Assembly (NCBI GenBank): GCA_021810805.1 | Contig: JAJZHW010000002.1 | Coordinates: 96,998-160,997, forward strand | Direction of reading: 5' to 3' | Length of the DNA: 64,000 bases | Source of the DNA: Nitrospirota bacterium | GTDB taxonomy: Bacteria; Nitrospirota; Leptospirillia; Leptospirillales; Leptospirillaceae | In this document: positions 40,800-51,132 of the stretch, piece after piece | Position numbering within the stretch: position 1 is the first letter of the stretch | Layout: every line of letters starts with the position of its first letter | The notes under the pieces: generated by a model | Databases searched by the model: none | The model's input: the letters and a program-made list of their open reading frames with translations, nothing else | What the model was told of the DNA's origin: nothing | Translations under genes and position numbers: made by a program

Positions 40800-41120
40800 A
40801 TGCTCGATTCCCGGGAAATCAACCGCATGATCCTGGCCATCAGGGAGTTTGGCGATCTTCTGGAGAAGCTTTCTCTGGTGATCGACCGGCTTCAGGGGGC
40901 CCGGGAGGAGGGAGAGGCCGTCCTCTTGGCCCGGGAGCTTCTGCGGGAGGAGTCCGGGAGACTCTCCCGGGAGATCGCCCGATTCAAGGAGGACTTCCAG
41001 ATTCTCCACATTCGGGAGACCCGCTGGAGAAACGCCGTGGGGGATCTCAACCTCGATCTTCCCTTTCTTGTGGACGAGTTTTATTCGGTTCTCTCCCGCC
41101 ATGGCAAGCGGTCCGCCTGA
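40800..41120 (+). CDS. Small hypothetical helical protein
   Basis: ATG after GGAGAAGG; charged helical sequence. AT-rich promoter-like region upstream (40680-40740). Confidence 0.5.
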   Translation: MLDSREINRMILAIREFGDLLEKLSLVIDRLQGAREEGEAVLLARELLREESGRLSREIARFKEDFQILHIRETRWRNAVGDLNLDLPFLVDEFYSVLSRHGKRSA

Positions 41121-41347
41121 GAGCGACCAGGACTTCGCCATTGCTCCCCCTTCGTCGAAAAATATCCAGGAATATGCGCGTTTCCCCTTCTCTCCGACCT
41201 CCCGAGAAATTCTGATGCCAATCCTCCTCCTCTTTGGTAAACTGATACGGCAATCAGGACGCCATCGGCCCGATGCCGTGAGCGATTGACGCCTGTCAGA
41301 CGAACGATTTTGCATCCGAGAGGACTCCTCTGGACCGGTCAGGAACA

Positions 41348-41818
41348 TTGAATGTTAAATGGGAGGGGAAGAGATCCCGTCCCGCCGTCGGTGGGGCTCC
41401 GCGGAGAAAGATCCGGAATCTTTGTCCGGGGTTTCATCGTCTCTTTTTCATTCTTTTTTTAATGGCGGGCCCGGAGGCGGTGTTGGCCTCCCCGTCTCCC
41501 CCCTCCCTTCCCCGGCTCGCCTCCCTTGCCGTTCGTGGCTCGACGGCAACCCTGGTCTTTGACATTCCACGAAACCCTTCCGGGGTCTATCTCTACCTCT
41601 CTCTCGACGGAAACCGGATTTTGGGACGACGGATGGTTCCCGGCGGCCATCTCTCCCTTTGCCTCGGCTCGCTCTCTCCAGGATCGCACCGTCTGGGATA
41701 CCAGACGGCCCGCGCCGACCACATCGTCCTGATCGACCCCGTCATTGTCCCCGTCACGATTCCCGGAGGGTCTCCGGCCGACTGCCCCAGCGAAAGGCGC
41801 GTCGGAGGGAAGGGCTGA
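41348..41818 (+). CDS. Small hypothetical exported protein
   Basis: Hydrophobic signal-like segment LFFILFLMAGPEAVLAS followed by a short domain; start uncertain. Confidence 0.45.
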   Translation: MNVKWEGKRSRPAVGGAPRRKIRNLCPGFHRLFFILFLMAGPEAVLASPSPPSLPRLASLAVRGSTATLVFDIPRNPSGVYLYLSLDGNRILGRRMVPGGHLSLCLGSLSPGSHRLGYQTARADHIVLIDPVIVPVTIPGGSPADCPSERRVGGKG

Positions 41819-41824
41819 CCCAGG

Positions 41825-42352
41825 ATGCCGGTTCGCTCCCTTGTCTCCCACCTCGACAGAGGTCTCAGATTACCCTCGGAGGCTGTCGATCCTTGTTCTT
41901 TGGAGGTGCGCCAGGTCGTCCAGGATCTCTGGGATACGCTGGCGACCCAGAAGGGCGTGGCGATGGCCGCTCCGCAGATTGGTGTCGCATGGAGGATCTT
42001 CGTCTTCGACCTCAAGCGTCCCCGGGAGAAGGGAGGGCCCCCAACCCGGGGTCTGCTCGTCAATCCAGCGATCGAGAGACGCTTCGGCTCCATTCCGGTC
42101 ATCGAAGGCTGCCTCTCCTTTCCGGGTCTCGATCTGTCGATCCGACGCCCCGAGGGGGTGGTCGTCAGCGGATACGATCTCGAGGGCAAAAAAATCGTTC
42201 TTGAAGGAGGAGGGCTGTTTGCCCGGATGGTGGAGCACGAGACGGACCATCTTGAGGGCCGTCTTCTCCCGGACCGCCAGAATGCGCTGTCATCCTTTCT
42301 TTCGTTTTGGCGGCGGCGACGTTGGGAAGAACGAATGAGGAGAAGGATATGA
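41825..42352 (+). CDS. def: Peptide deformylase
   Basis: GVAMAAPQIGV, EGCLSFPG and VEHETDHLEGRL motifs; directly upstream of fmt. Confidence 0.92.
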   Translation: MPVRSLVSHLDRGLRLPSEAVDPCSLEVRQVVQDLWDTLATQKGVAMAAPQIGVAWRIFVFDLKRPREKGGPPTRGLLVNPAIERRFGSIPVIEGCLSFPGLDLSIRRPEGVVVSGYDLEGKKIVLEGGGLFARMVEHETDHLEGRLLPDRQNALSSFLSFWRRRRWEERMRRRI

Positions 42353-43296
42353 CGAGCGAGGGGGGGAGTCCCCGGACGGTCTTCATGGGCAGTCCCGATT
42401 TTGCCGTTCCCTTTCTCGAGGCCCTGGTGCGCGCCCGGTACGATGTTCGGGGGGTCGTGACCCAGCCCGACCGACCGAAGGGGCGGGGCCAGGAAGTCAG
42501 CCCCGTTCCGGTCAAGCGCTGGGCTCTCGACCATGGACTTCCCGTCGTGTCGCCCCTCTCCCTCCGGGATCCGGCGGGCCGGGATTTCCTCCCCCGGTGG
42601 GAGCCGGAGCTGATCGTCGTTGTGGCTTATGGTAAAATATTGCCGGAGGAGGTGTTGGCCTTCCCGCGCCAGGGGTGCGTCAACGTTCATGCCTCTCTTC
42701 TTCCCTCATACCGGGGAGCCTCTCCCATCGTCTGGGCCATCAAAAATGGGGAATCCGTGACAGGCCTTTCCCTGATGTGTCTGGATCGGGGAATGGATAC
42801 GGGCCCTGTCTTTGCCGCTCTCGAGATCCCGCTGGACCCCCGGGAGACGACACGGACCCTGACGGACAAGATGATGGAGCAGGGGCCGGACTTCATGCTC
42901 GATAGGCTTCGGGGCTATCTCTCAGGCGAGCGGGTTCCGGTGGCCCAGCCCCCCGAAGGGACGCTGGCTCCCCTTCTTAAGAAGGAGGACGGCCGGATTC
43001 CCTTCTCCGGGACGGCGGCTGCGGTGGATTGCCATGTGCGGGCGATGAACCCCTGGCCCGGGGCCTTCTTTTCCTCCTCCGTCGGAACGGTAAAGGTGGG
43101 GGAGGGAAAGGTTCTGGACCATGAGGTCCGGGGGGTTCCGGGAACGGTTCTCTCCTTGTCCCCTGACGGAATCGATGTCGCCTGCGGTGAAGGAGTCTTC
43201 CGGATTCTTGCCCTTCAGCGGGAGGGAGGCCGGATGATCCCGGTGGGGGAGTTCGTCTCCGGACGGCGTTTTCAGCCGGGAGAGATTCTTTCCTGA
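42349..43296 (+). CDS. fmt: Methionyl-tRNA formyltransferase
   Basis: VFMGSPDFAVPFLEALV, VTQPDRPKGRGQ, VVAYGKILPEEVL, NVHASLLPSYRGASPI. Confidence 0.96.
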   Translation: MTSEGGSPRTVFMGSPDFAVPFLEALVRARYDVRGVVTQPDRPKGRGQEVSPVPVKRWALDHGLPVVSPLSLRDPAGRDFLPRWEPELIVVVAYGKILPEEVLAFPRQGCVNVHASLLPSYRGASPIVWAIKNGESVTGLSLMCLDRGMDTGPVFAALEIPLDPRETTRTLTDKMMEQGPDFMLDRLRGYLSGERVPVAQPPEGTLAPLLKKEDGRIPFSGTAAAVDCHVRAMNPWPGAFFSSSVGTVKVGEGKVLDHEVRGVPGTVLSLSPDGIDVACGEGVFRILALQREGGRMIPVGEFVSGRRFQPGEILS

Positions 43297-43406
43297 GATT
43301 TTGTGCCGAGAGGATATTTACGGAAGCCGGTCTCCCAGGGGAGACCGGAGAGATTTCGTCCGCTGGAAGAGTCTCTCTTCCGGCATTGGCAAGGAGCTTT
43401 TGATCC

Positions 43407-44291
43407 ATGGTCAACTCGTTCAAGACCGTTGTTCTTCTGGGGCTTCTGACGGGCTTTCTCCTTCTGATCGGAAAGCATCTCGGCGGAAACGCAGGGATGG
43501 TGATCGCCCTTCTCTTTTCCCTGGGAATCAACTTTTTTTCCTGGTGGTACTCCGACAAGATCGTTTTGTCGATGTATGGAGCCCGGGAGGTGGGCGAGGA
43601 GATCGGCAATCCCCGGATTCGCGAAATTCGGGAGATGCTTGCCACCTTGGCTCGCCGCGGGGGGATCCCCGTTCCCCGGCTTTATATCGTCGACGACCCT
43701 TCGCCCAACGCCTTTGCCACGGGGCGGGATCCGAACCATGCCGCTGTGGCGGTCACGACCGGGATCATGGATCTCATGACCACGGAAGAGCTTTCGGGGG
43801 TGCTGGGCCATGAGCTGACCCATGTCATCAACCGGGACACCCTCATCTCCACGGTGGCCGCCTCTCTGGCGGGCGCGGTCACCATGCTGGCGAACATGGC
43901 CCAGTGGGCGGCTCTTTTCGGCGGAAGGGAGCGCGAGGAGCGGGAGGGAGGCGGCTGGAGCGACATCCTGATGGTCATTCTCGCCCCCATTGCCGGGATG
44001 CTTGTCCAGATGGCCATCTCCCGCTCACGGGAGTTTGCCGCCGATGCCGGCGGGGCCCATCTCTGCGGCGATCCGCTTTTCCTGGCGCGCGCCCTGGCCA
44101 AGCTCGAGCGGGGAGTGGATGCGGTTCCGCTCAATGCCAACCCGGCGACCTCCCATATGTTCATTCTCGAACCCTTTCATGCGGGAGGACTGATGTCTCT
44201 CTTTTCCACCCATCCCCCCACCGAAGAACGCATCCGTCGTCTGGAGGCGATGGCCGGGTCAAGTGTTCCCCAACGCCGGCATGCGTTTTAG
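43407..44291 (+). CDS. htpX: HtpX-family M48 membrane protease
   Basis: Two N-terminal TM helices, GHELTHVINRD (HExxH), SREFAADAGGA. Confidence 0.93.
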   Translation: MVNSFKTVVLLGLLTGFLLLIGKHLGGNAGMVIALLFSLGINFFSWWYSDKIVLSMYGAREVGEEIGNPRIREIREMLATLARRGGIPVPRLYIVDDPSPNAFATGRDPNHAAVAVTTGIMDLMTTEELSGVLGHELTHVINRDTLISTVAASLAGAVTMLANMAQWAALFGGREREEREGGGWSDILMVILAPIAGMLVQMAISRSREFAADAGGAHLCGDPLFLARALAKLERGVDAVPLNANPATSHMFILEPFHAGGLMSLFSTHPPTEERIRRLEAMAGSSVPQRRHAF

Positions 44292-44981
44292 ATGGCCATC
44301 TCCCGTGACGGACGTGATCTCCTGATCGCCCCCTCGATCCTCTCCGCTGACTTTCTTCGCCTGGGCGAACAGGTTCGGGAGGCGGCAGAGGCCGGCGCCG
44401 ATCTCTTCCACCTCGATATGATGGATGGCCATTTCGTTCCCAACCTGACCTTCGGTCCCCCGGTGGTGGAAGGACTCCGAAAGGTGACGGCGCTTCCCCT
44501 TGAGGCCCATCTGATGGTCCTTCGCCCCGAGATCTATCTCGAAGAGCTGGCGGCCGCCGGAATGCATCGGGTCATTGTCCACGCCGAAGCGACCACCCAT
44601 CTCCACTATGTCCTGGGAAAGATCGGATCTCTTGGGATGAAGGCGGGAGTCGCCCTCTCTCCCGCAACTCCGGTAGGGATGGTTGACGATGTTCTGGAGA
44701 TGATCGACCTCGTTCTGGTGATGACGGTCAACCCGGGGTTCGGGGGGCAGTCCTTCATTTCACACTCCTTCAAGAAGATCGGGGCCATGCGGGAGCTCCT
44801 CGACAGAAACGGGGCCTCCCACGTGCGACTTGAAGTCGACGGGGGAATCAAGGCCGGAAACATTGCCCGCGTTGCCGATTGTGGGGCGGATACATTCGTC
44901 ATGGGATCGGCCATTTTTTGTAAAGATCCATGCCAGAAGGTTTTCAGGGAGATCTATAAGTCGCTGTCACCGGGGGGATGA
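44292..44981 (+). CDS. rpe: Ribulose-phosphate 3-epimerase
   Basis: IAPSILSADFLRLGEQVREA, HLDMMDGHFVPNLTFGPPVVEGLRK, MTVNPGFGGQSFI, EVDGGI. Confidence 0.96.
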   Translation: MAISRDGRDLLIAPSILSADFLRLGEQVREAAEAGADLFHLDMMDGHFVPNLTFGPPVVEGLRKVTALPLEAHLMVLRPEIYLEELAAAGMHRVIVHAEATTHLHYVLGKIGSLGMKAGVALSPATPVGMVDDVLEMIDLVLVMTVNPGFGGQSFISHSFKKIGAMRELLDRNGASHVRLEVDGGIKAGNIARVADCGADTFVMGSAIFCKDPCQKVFREIYKSLSPGG

Positions 44982-45124
44982 AACATCAAGAACAACGATT
45001 CCTTGGGGATGTGATTTCGCTCCGGAGATACCGCCGTTGTGTTGCATTTTTCTTTCGTGAAGGGTAAGTTGTCTTAATCGCATTCTTTGCTTGATCTTTC
45101 GATCCGGAAGGTGGGGGGACGGGA

Positions 45125-45628
45125 GTGGACACACGGGAGTCGTCTGACCGCTTCTCCGCATTGTTCGACAGGTTTCTTGCAAAATTTGTCGACTACCTGG
45201 TGGCCCTCTCTCTCGAGCACGCCGGCTTTCTTCTGGGGAGCTCCTGGCTGGCCTGGCTTGCGGCAACGGCCTACCTTCTCATGGCCGATGGTCTTCCTGG
45301 CGGACGGAGCCTTGGAAAAAGGCTGGCCGGACTCCGGGTGACGGGACAGGGGGGAGAGCCTTGCAGCCTCTACCAGTCGACCCTCAGAAACTCCCCGATA
45401 GGACTGGCCTACATTCTGGAACAGATTCCCTGGATCGGTTGGATTCTTGGACTGGCGGTCATCTCCCTGGAAGGACTTCTTCTTGTGGGGATGCGGTCCG
45501 ACAAGAGATTCGGAGACGATCTTGCGGGAACAGTGGTAAAAAAAATTGCCGGCAGAGGCCTTGTTAAGGGAAATTCGCCGGGGACGGATCATCAGGACTC
45601 CGGGTCCACAGAGTCACAGGCTCCATAA
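45125..45628 (+). CDS. RDD-domain membrane protein
   Basis: RFLAKFVDYLVALSL, GRSLGKRLAGLRVTGQGGEPCSLYQSTLRN typical of RDD family. GTG start. Confidence 0.7.
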   Translation: MDTRESSDRFSALFDRFLAKFVDYLVALSLEHAGFLLGSSWLAWLAATAYLLMADGLPGGRSLGKRLAGLRVTGQGGEPCSLYQSTLRNSPIGLAYILEQIPWIGWILGLAVISLEGLLLVGMRSDKRFGDDLAGTVVKKIAGRGLVKGNSPGTDHQDSGSTESQAP

Positions 45629-45645
45629 GAATAAAGGAAAATCAA

Positions 45646-46677
45646 TTGGGTCTCATTGCAAATCTCTTCGGCTTTCTCTCACAGGATCTGGCGATTGACC
45701 TGGGCACGGCCAATACACTTGTCTATGTCAGGGAACAGGGTATTGTCATCAATGAGCCATCCATTGTCGCGATGGATCAGAAGTCCGGAACCGTTCTGGC
45801 GATAGGCCGGGAAGCCAAGAAAATGCTCGGACGGACTCCCGGAAACATTGTGGCCGTCCGCCCCGTCAGAAACGGTGTGATCGACAATCCCGACATCGCC
45901 CAGCAGATGCTCTCCTATTTCATCAACAAGGTCCACAAACGTTCGACCTTTGTTCGCCCCCGGATGGTCATCTGCGTTCCTTCGCGCATCTCGCTGGTGG
46001 CCCAGCGGGCCGTCAAGGATTCGGCCCGGATGGCAGGCGCCCGGGAGGTCTACCTCATCGAGGAGCCACTCGCCGCCGCCATTGGTGCGGGGTTGCCGAT
46101 CATGGAGCCCTCCGGAAACATGGTGATCGACATCGGGGGCGGCACCACCGACGTGGCCGTCATCTCTCTCGGAGGAACGGTCTACAGCGAATCCATCAAG
46201 GTCGCAGGAGACCGGATGGACGAAGATATCATCAATTACATCAAGAAGCAGCATAACCTTTTGATCGGCGACTCCATGGCCGAACGCATCAAGGTGGAGA
46301 TCGGATCGGCCTGTCCCCAGAAGGAAGGCCATTCCATGATCATCAAGGGACGCGATCTCATCTCGGGGCTGCCGAAGACCCTTCGGATCACGGAGGAGGA
46401 AATTCGGGATGCGCTCTCTGACACGATCAACAGTATCGTCTCCATCGTCCAGAAGACCCTTGAAAACACGCCCCCCGAGCTCTCGGCGGACATTATCGAC
46501 AGGGGAATCGTTCTGACCGGAGGGGGATCAATGCTGCGGGGCCTCGATGTGCGGATTCGGGATGAGATCCGCTTGCCGATCATTACCGTCGATGATCCTC
46601 TCATCACCGTGGTGACCGGCACCGGAAAAACCCTCGAGGAGCTGGATGTTCTGAAGAAGGTCTCCCTCGGGGACTAG
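45646..46677 (+). CDS. mreB: Rod shape-determining protein MreB
   Basis: DLAIDLGTANTLVYVREQGIVINEPSIVA, VRPVRNGVIDN, IDIGGGTTDVAVISLGG. Confidence 0.97.
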   Translation: MGLIANLFGFLSQDLAIDLGTANTLVYVREQGIVINEPSIVAMDQKSGTVLAIGREAKKMLGRTPGNIVAVRPVRNGVIDNPDIAQQMLSYFINKVHKRSTFVRPRMVICVPSRISLVAQRAVKDSARMAGAREVYLIEEPLAAAIGAGLPIMEPSGNMVIDIGGGTTDVAVISLGGTVYSESIKVAGDRMDEDIINYIKKQHNLLIGDSMAERIKVEIGSACPQKEGHSMIIKGRDLISGLPKTLRITEEEIRDALSDTINSIVSIVQKTLENTPPELSADIIDRGIVLTGGGSMLRGLDVRIRDEIRLPIITVDDPLITVVTGTGKTLEELDVLKKVSLGD

Positions 46678-46683
46678 GGGCCG

Positions 46684-47544
46684 GTGAGACATCCCACGAA
46701 AAGACCCTGGTCCGGGAAACTTCTGGGCGCTCTCTCCGTTTTTCTTGCGGCCCTTGTCGTCATGGGGTTCTATCCCGATCTCTTCCAGCGGTGGATTCTC
46801 GATCCTCCCCTGGCCGGGATTCGCGCGGTGCTCTCGGGGGCAACGGGCGTCTCCCACGGGACCTCCGGACTGGTGGGGAGATATTTCGATCTGGTCGGGG
46901 TCGAGGCGCAGAATGAAGATCTGAAAAGGCAGGTGGCAGATTTGACCCGGAAGCTGGCTCAGGAGAAGATCCTGGCCCAGAGATCCCAGGATCTTGAAGC
47001 CCTCCTGAATCTGAAGGCACGCATGACCCAGACCGAAATCCCCTGCCACGTGGTGGCGACGGGTTCCACCGATTCTCCTCGCACCATCCTTCTCGATTGT
47101 GGAAGACGTCAGGGAGTGGCCATCCAGGATGGCGTGATCGGTCCTCGGGGTGTCGTGGGATATGTCGTTCGGGTTTTTGATGTTTTTTCTCAGGTGATAT
47201 GGATTGAAGATCCGATGTTTGCCCTGGAGGGGCGTCTTGCGGACTCCGGGAAGAAAGGATTGGTCCGGGGTCAAGGACTGGGTCGCCCCCTGGCTCTCCG
47301 TTACATTCCCCCTCTGACCCCTGTGGAAAAGGGGAGTGAGGTGGTGACAAGTGGAGAGGACGGCTATTTTCCTCCGGAAGAACCGATCGGATCGGTGGTT
47401 TCCAGAGGAGATGCCGGCCGGAGAATCTTTCAGTCGGTGAGACTGGTTCCCGCGGAAAAGCTCGATGACCTCTGGGCCGTCTTTGTCCTTGTTCCCCCCC
47501 TGTCCTGGACATCAAGCCCGCTTCTTGGCAAGGAGACCCGGTGA
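46684..47544 (+). CDS. mreC: Rod shape-determining protein MreC
   Basis: N-terminal TM, coiled coil, LDCGRRQGVAIQDGVIGPRGVVGYVV; between mreB and mreD. Confidence 0.92.
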   Translation: MRHPTKRPWSGKLLGALSVFLAALVVMGFYPDLFQRWILDPPLAGIRAVLSGATGVSHGTSGLVGRYFDLVGVEAQNEDLKRQVADLTRKLAQEKILAQRSQDLEALLNLKARMTQTEIPCHVVATGSTDSPRTILLDCGRRQGVAIQDGVIGPRGVVGYVVRVFDVFSQVIWIEDPMFALEGRLADSGKKGLVRGQGLGRPLALRYIPPLTPVEKGSEVVTSGEDGYFPPEEPIGSVVSRGDAGRRIFQSVRLVPAEKLDDLWAVFVLVPPLSWTSSPLLGKETR

Positions 47545-48056
47545 GTCGATCCCTTCGGGTGCTTCTTTTTGGCGTTGTGGTTCTCGGATCATTTTCGGCT
47601 CTCCATTGGCTTCCTGATTCTCTTCAAGGGCTGAATCCTGTTCCGGTTTTTCTCTTTCTTTTTTTGGAACGCCGATCGTCGGCGGAGGCAGTTTTTTTGG
47701 GAGGTTTGGCTGGAGGGCTGATCTCGTTGGTGTTTCCAGGACCTCCCCTCATTCCGATTATTCGTTATGCTCTGGAGGGAGCCCTTGCCGGGCGCATGCA
47801 ACCTCTTGGGAGTTCTTCCGGAGCCAAGGTTTTTGCTTTTTTCTGGACATTCATGGGGGTTGATCTGGCGCTGGGACTTCTCTCCCGGCTTCTCCTTGAT
47901 GAACCCCTCACGATAGACCTCTTGAAAGATTGGTTGGTAATGGACGTCGTCTCGGCTTCGCTGGGTACGCTGCTTTTGTTCCTGTGGCGCTATCCCGGAA
48001 GAAACGACAGGCTTCGTTCACAAAAACATCATGGCATTGGATTCCCGCTCCCTTAA
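47541..48056 (+). CDS. mreD: Rod shape-determining protein MreD
   Basis: Small multi-TM protein in the mreBC-mrdA gene order. Confidence 0.85.
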   Translation: MSRSLRVLLFGVVVLGSFSALHWLPDSLQGLNPVPVFLFLFLERRSSAEAVFLGGLAGGLISLVFPGPPLIPIIRYALEGALAGRMQPLGSSSGAKVFAFFWTFMGVDLALGLLSRLLLDEPLTIDLLKDWLVMDVVSASLGTLLLFLWRYPGRNDRLRSQKHHGIGFPLP

Positions 48057-49878
48057 AAGAACTTTGCTGGGGACCCCCCGGGCGCGCTTTCGCGGACTCA
48101 TTCTGCTCTTCTGGGTCGGCCTTTCGGTTGTGGTCATCCGACTCTACGTCGTAGAGGTCATCAAGCACAGCCACTACCTTGCCCTGGCCCGGGAAAATAT
48201 TGTGAAGTCGACGCCGATTCCTCCTCTTCGAGGAGAAATCACGGACAGACATGGTGTGGTGCTGGTCCATAACGGACCGGAGTTTGCCCTCTTTGAAGTT
48301 CCCGGAGAGGTAAGGAGCCCCCGCGAAATCGGATGGGTCGCCTCCGATCTGGGGGTGCCGGTCGCCCGCCTTCTCCGCTCCACCCGCTCTCTTGGATTCG
48401 TTCTCCCCTCCCATGTTCCGGTTCCCCTGCTGGCAGGCCTTTCAATGGCTCAGGTCGGTCGGGTCAACATGGATCTCTACCGTCTCCCCGGATTTTTCAT
48501 CCAAATCATGCCCAAACGGATCTATCCCGAGAACAATCTCGCCGCGCATCTTCTGGGATATGTGGGGTCATTCACTCCCGGGGATCTGAAGAGTTCTCTC
48601 TACCGCCATCTTCCTCCCGGAACCGGAGTCGGAAAGTCAGGAATCGAAAAGGAGTACGACTCCTATCTCCAGGGGACGCCCGGCATGCGGCGGCAGCTTG
48701 TGAACTCCCATGGGATCATGATCAAGAGTCTTCGAGAAAAGCCTCCAGGAGAAGGCCAGTCGCTCCGTCTGACAATCGACATCCGCCTTCAGACGGTGGC
48801 TGAACGCATGCTGGGTGACAGACGGGGAGCGGTGGTGGCGCTGGATCCCCGCAATGGGGAGCTCCTGGCGTTGGCCAGCCATCCCTCCTACAGTTCGGGA
48901 GAGCTCTCCCAGGCAATGAGCACCGCCCGGTGGAACGAACTCGTTCACGCTCCGGACCACCCCCTCACCAACAGGGCGACCCAAGGACTTTACCCCCCGG
49001 GGTCGGTCTTCAAGATCGTCACGACACTCTCCGGTCTCCAGGAAAACAAGCTCGACCCAGACAAGAGCTTTCGATGTGGGGGAACCTTTCGGGTGGGTTC
49101 GGTGATCTTCCATGACTGGAAGAAGGGGGGACATGGAACCCTTCATCTGCATCGGGCCATCGAACAGTCCTGCGACATCTTCTTCTATACCCTGGGGATG
49201 AGGCTGGGTCCCGATGCGATCGCCCGGGTCGCCCGGGACTTCGGCCTGGGGCAGAAGACGGGGATCGATCTTCCGGCGGAGTTGTCGGGAGTGGTTCCGG
49301 ACAGACGCTGGAAAAGAAAATATCTTCACGCTCCCTGGTATCCGGGAGAGACTCCTCCCATGGCCATCGGTCAGGGGTATCTCACCGTGACTCCACTTGA
49401 GATGGCCCGACTCATGGGAGCGGTGGCCATGGATGGTAGGATGAGCCACCCGCACCTGCGACTTGGCAAGAGCAAGACTTCCCTGACTCCTGTGGGTTTT
49501 CCCCAAAAGGATTTTACCCTGGTAAAGGCTGACCTTCGGGATGTGGTGGCGGCTCCCCACGGAACGGGCCATCCGGTCAATCTTCCCTTCTTTGCCATTG
49601 CGGGAAAGACGGGGACGGCCCAGGTGGTGAGCAACCGGGGTCCCAACAAAAACAAGAAGCGCCCCAAGGCCGATTCCTGGTTCGTCGGCTTCGGGCCCTT
49701 CGACTCTCCCCGGATTGTCGTCGCGGTTCTCATCGAAAATGGGGGAGACGGTGGGGATGTGGCCGGACCTGTGGCCCGGGAGGTCTTCCGAATGTACTAC
49801 GTGACCCATGCCGCGGAGCTGACTCCCCCACCGCCACCCCCGGCTGCCCCGCTTCGGCCGGGGGGAGGTTCCCTTTGA
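48031..49878 (+). CDS. mrdA: Penicillin-binding protein 2
   Basis: LRGEITDRHGVVL, YPPGSVFKIVTTL (SxxK), AGKTGTAQV (KTG). Confidence 0.95.
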   Translation: MALDSRSLKRTLLGTPRARFRGLILLFWVGLSVVVIRLYVVEVIKHSHYLALARENIVKSTPIPPLRGEITDRHGVVLVHNGPEFALFEVPGEVRSPREIGWVASDLGVPVARLLRSTRSLGFVLPSHVPVPLLAGLSMAQVGRVNMDLYRLPGFFIQIMPKRIYPENNLAAHLLGYVGSFTPGDLKSSLYRHLPPGTGVGKSGIEKEYDSYLQGTPGMRRQLVNSHGIMIKSLREKPPGEGQSLRLTIDIRLQTVAERMLGDRRGAVVALDPRNGELLALASHPSYSSGELSQAMSTARWNELVHAPDHPLTNRATQGLYPPGSVFKIVTTLSGLQENKLDPDKSFRCGGTFRVGSVIFHDWKKGGHGTLHLHRAIEQSCDIFFYTLGMRLGPDAIARVARDFGLGQKTGIDLPAELSGVVPDRRWKRKYLHAPWYPGETPPMAIGQGYLTVTPLEMARLMGAVAMDGRMSHPHLRLGKSKTSLTPVGFPQKDFTLVKADLRDVVAAPHGTGHPVNLPFFAIAGKTGTAQVVSNRGPNKNKKRPKADSWFVGFGPFDSPRIVVAVLIENGGDGGDVAGPVAREVFRMYYVTHAAELTPPPPPPAAPLRPGGGSL

Positions 49879-50966
49879 GACAGGAGATCGGGACCTACAT
49901 TCTGAAGATCCATCCCCTTTTTCTTGTCGCCCTGGGGGGAGTTCTGGCCATCGACCTCCTCACGCTCTACTCGGTGAATCCCTACCTGGCGATGAAACAG
50001 GGAATCTGGGAGCTTGTGGGACTTTTTGTGGCGGGCGGGATCCTGATGGTCCCCTACACGCTTCTGGTGAAGAATGCCCGGCTCATCTATGGCATCGTCC
50101 TGGGACTCCTCTTCGTGGTCGTCCTGTTTGGCCATCAAAGCCACGGAGCCCGGCGCTGGATCGGAGTGGGCTGGTTTCAGATCCAGCCCTCCGAATTCAT
50201 GATCTTGGCACTCATCCTCTTTCTGACGGGGTCCCTCCTTCGCAATGGAAAAGATGTTCCCCTGACACTTGGATTGTTTGCCGGAGGCGCCCTAGCGGCC
50301 GTTCTTCCCGCGATCTTGATTGCCCGCCAGCCGGATCTCGGGACTGCCGTTGAGCTGATGATCATTTTTTCCGTCTACATTTTGCTCAAGGGAATCCCCT
50401 CCCGAATTCTGACCATTTCCCTGATCGGGGGGCTCGCCTTCTTTCCCATCGCGTGGGAGCTTCTCTGGACTCATCTTCACGAGTTTCAGAAGGACAGGAT
50501 TCGGGCATTCGTCGACCCGGCCTCCGATCCTTCGGGAATGGGGTACCACACCATCCAGTCCATCGTGGCGGTGGGGTCGGGAGGATGGTTCGGCCAGGGG
50601 CTCTCCGGTGCCACTCAGGTTCACTATCAGTTTCTCCCGGGGGCCCAGACCGACTTTGTCTTTGCCGTCTTCACCGAAGAATGGGGATTTGCCGGAGCTC
50701 TCCTTTTTTTGACGCTCATGGCCTATCTGGTCTGGTTTGCGGCACGAACGGCTCTGGAAAGCCGCGATCCGGCCGCATTTTACCTGGCGTCGGGGGTCAC
50801 GGGTTTTTTTCTGTTCGGGTTTCTGATCAATGCCCTGATGGTCCTGGGCGTCCTCCCTGTGGTGGGGGTTCCCATGCCCCTGATGAGTTACGGGGGATCG
50901 GCGATGATTGTTGCCCTTGGATCCCTGGCGCTTCTCCTGAACATACGTTTCTATGCGAAAAGGTGA
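49875..50966 (+). CDS. rodA: Rod shape-determining protein RodA (SEDS glycosyltransferase)
   Basis: HGARRWIGVGWFQIQPSEFM, KPDLGTA-like RQPDLGTAVELM, PLMSYGGSAM. Confidence 0.95.
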   Translation: MRQEIGTYILKIHPLFLVALGGVLAIDLLTLYSVNPYLAMKQGIWELVGLFVAGGILMVPYTLLVKNARLIYGIVLGLLFVVVLFGHQSHGARRWIGVGWFQIQPSEFMILALILFLTGSLLRNGKDVPLTLGLFAGGALAAVLPAILIARQPDLGTAVELMIIFSVYILLKGIPSRILTISLIGGLAFFPIAWELLWTHLHEFQKDRIRAFVDPASDPSGMGYHTIQSIVAVGSGGWFGQGLSGATQVHYQFLPGAQTDFVFAVFTEEWGFAGALLFLTLMAYLVWFAARTALESRDPAAFYLASGVTGFFLFGFLINALMVLGVLPVVGVPMPLMSYGGSAMIVALGSLALLLNIRFYAKR

Positions 50967-50988
50967 GGCGGGTCCCGCTCACCTTTTC
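50957..50988 (+). terminator. Strong hairpin overlapping the rodA stop codon (possible terminator/attenuator)
   Basis: GAAAAGGTGAG(G)CGGG-T-CCCGCTCACCTTTTC. Confidence 0.55.
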
Positions 50989-51132
50989 ACTTGAGATATC
51001 GACTCAATCGGCTGTCGATTGCGAACATGACCCACTTTCCAGACTTTTTTGGCTCCTTGAAGCTTCTTGTGGAGCCTCTGAAGGGTGGGTCTTCCAGAAA
51101 ATTTCGGATTTCTTGTATTGGAGGATGGAATT

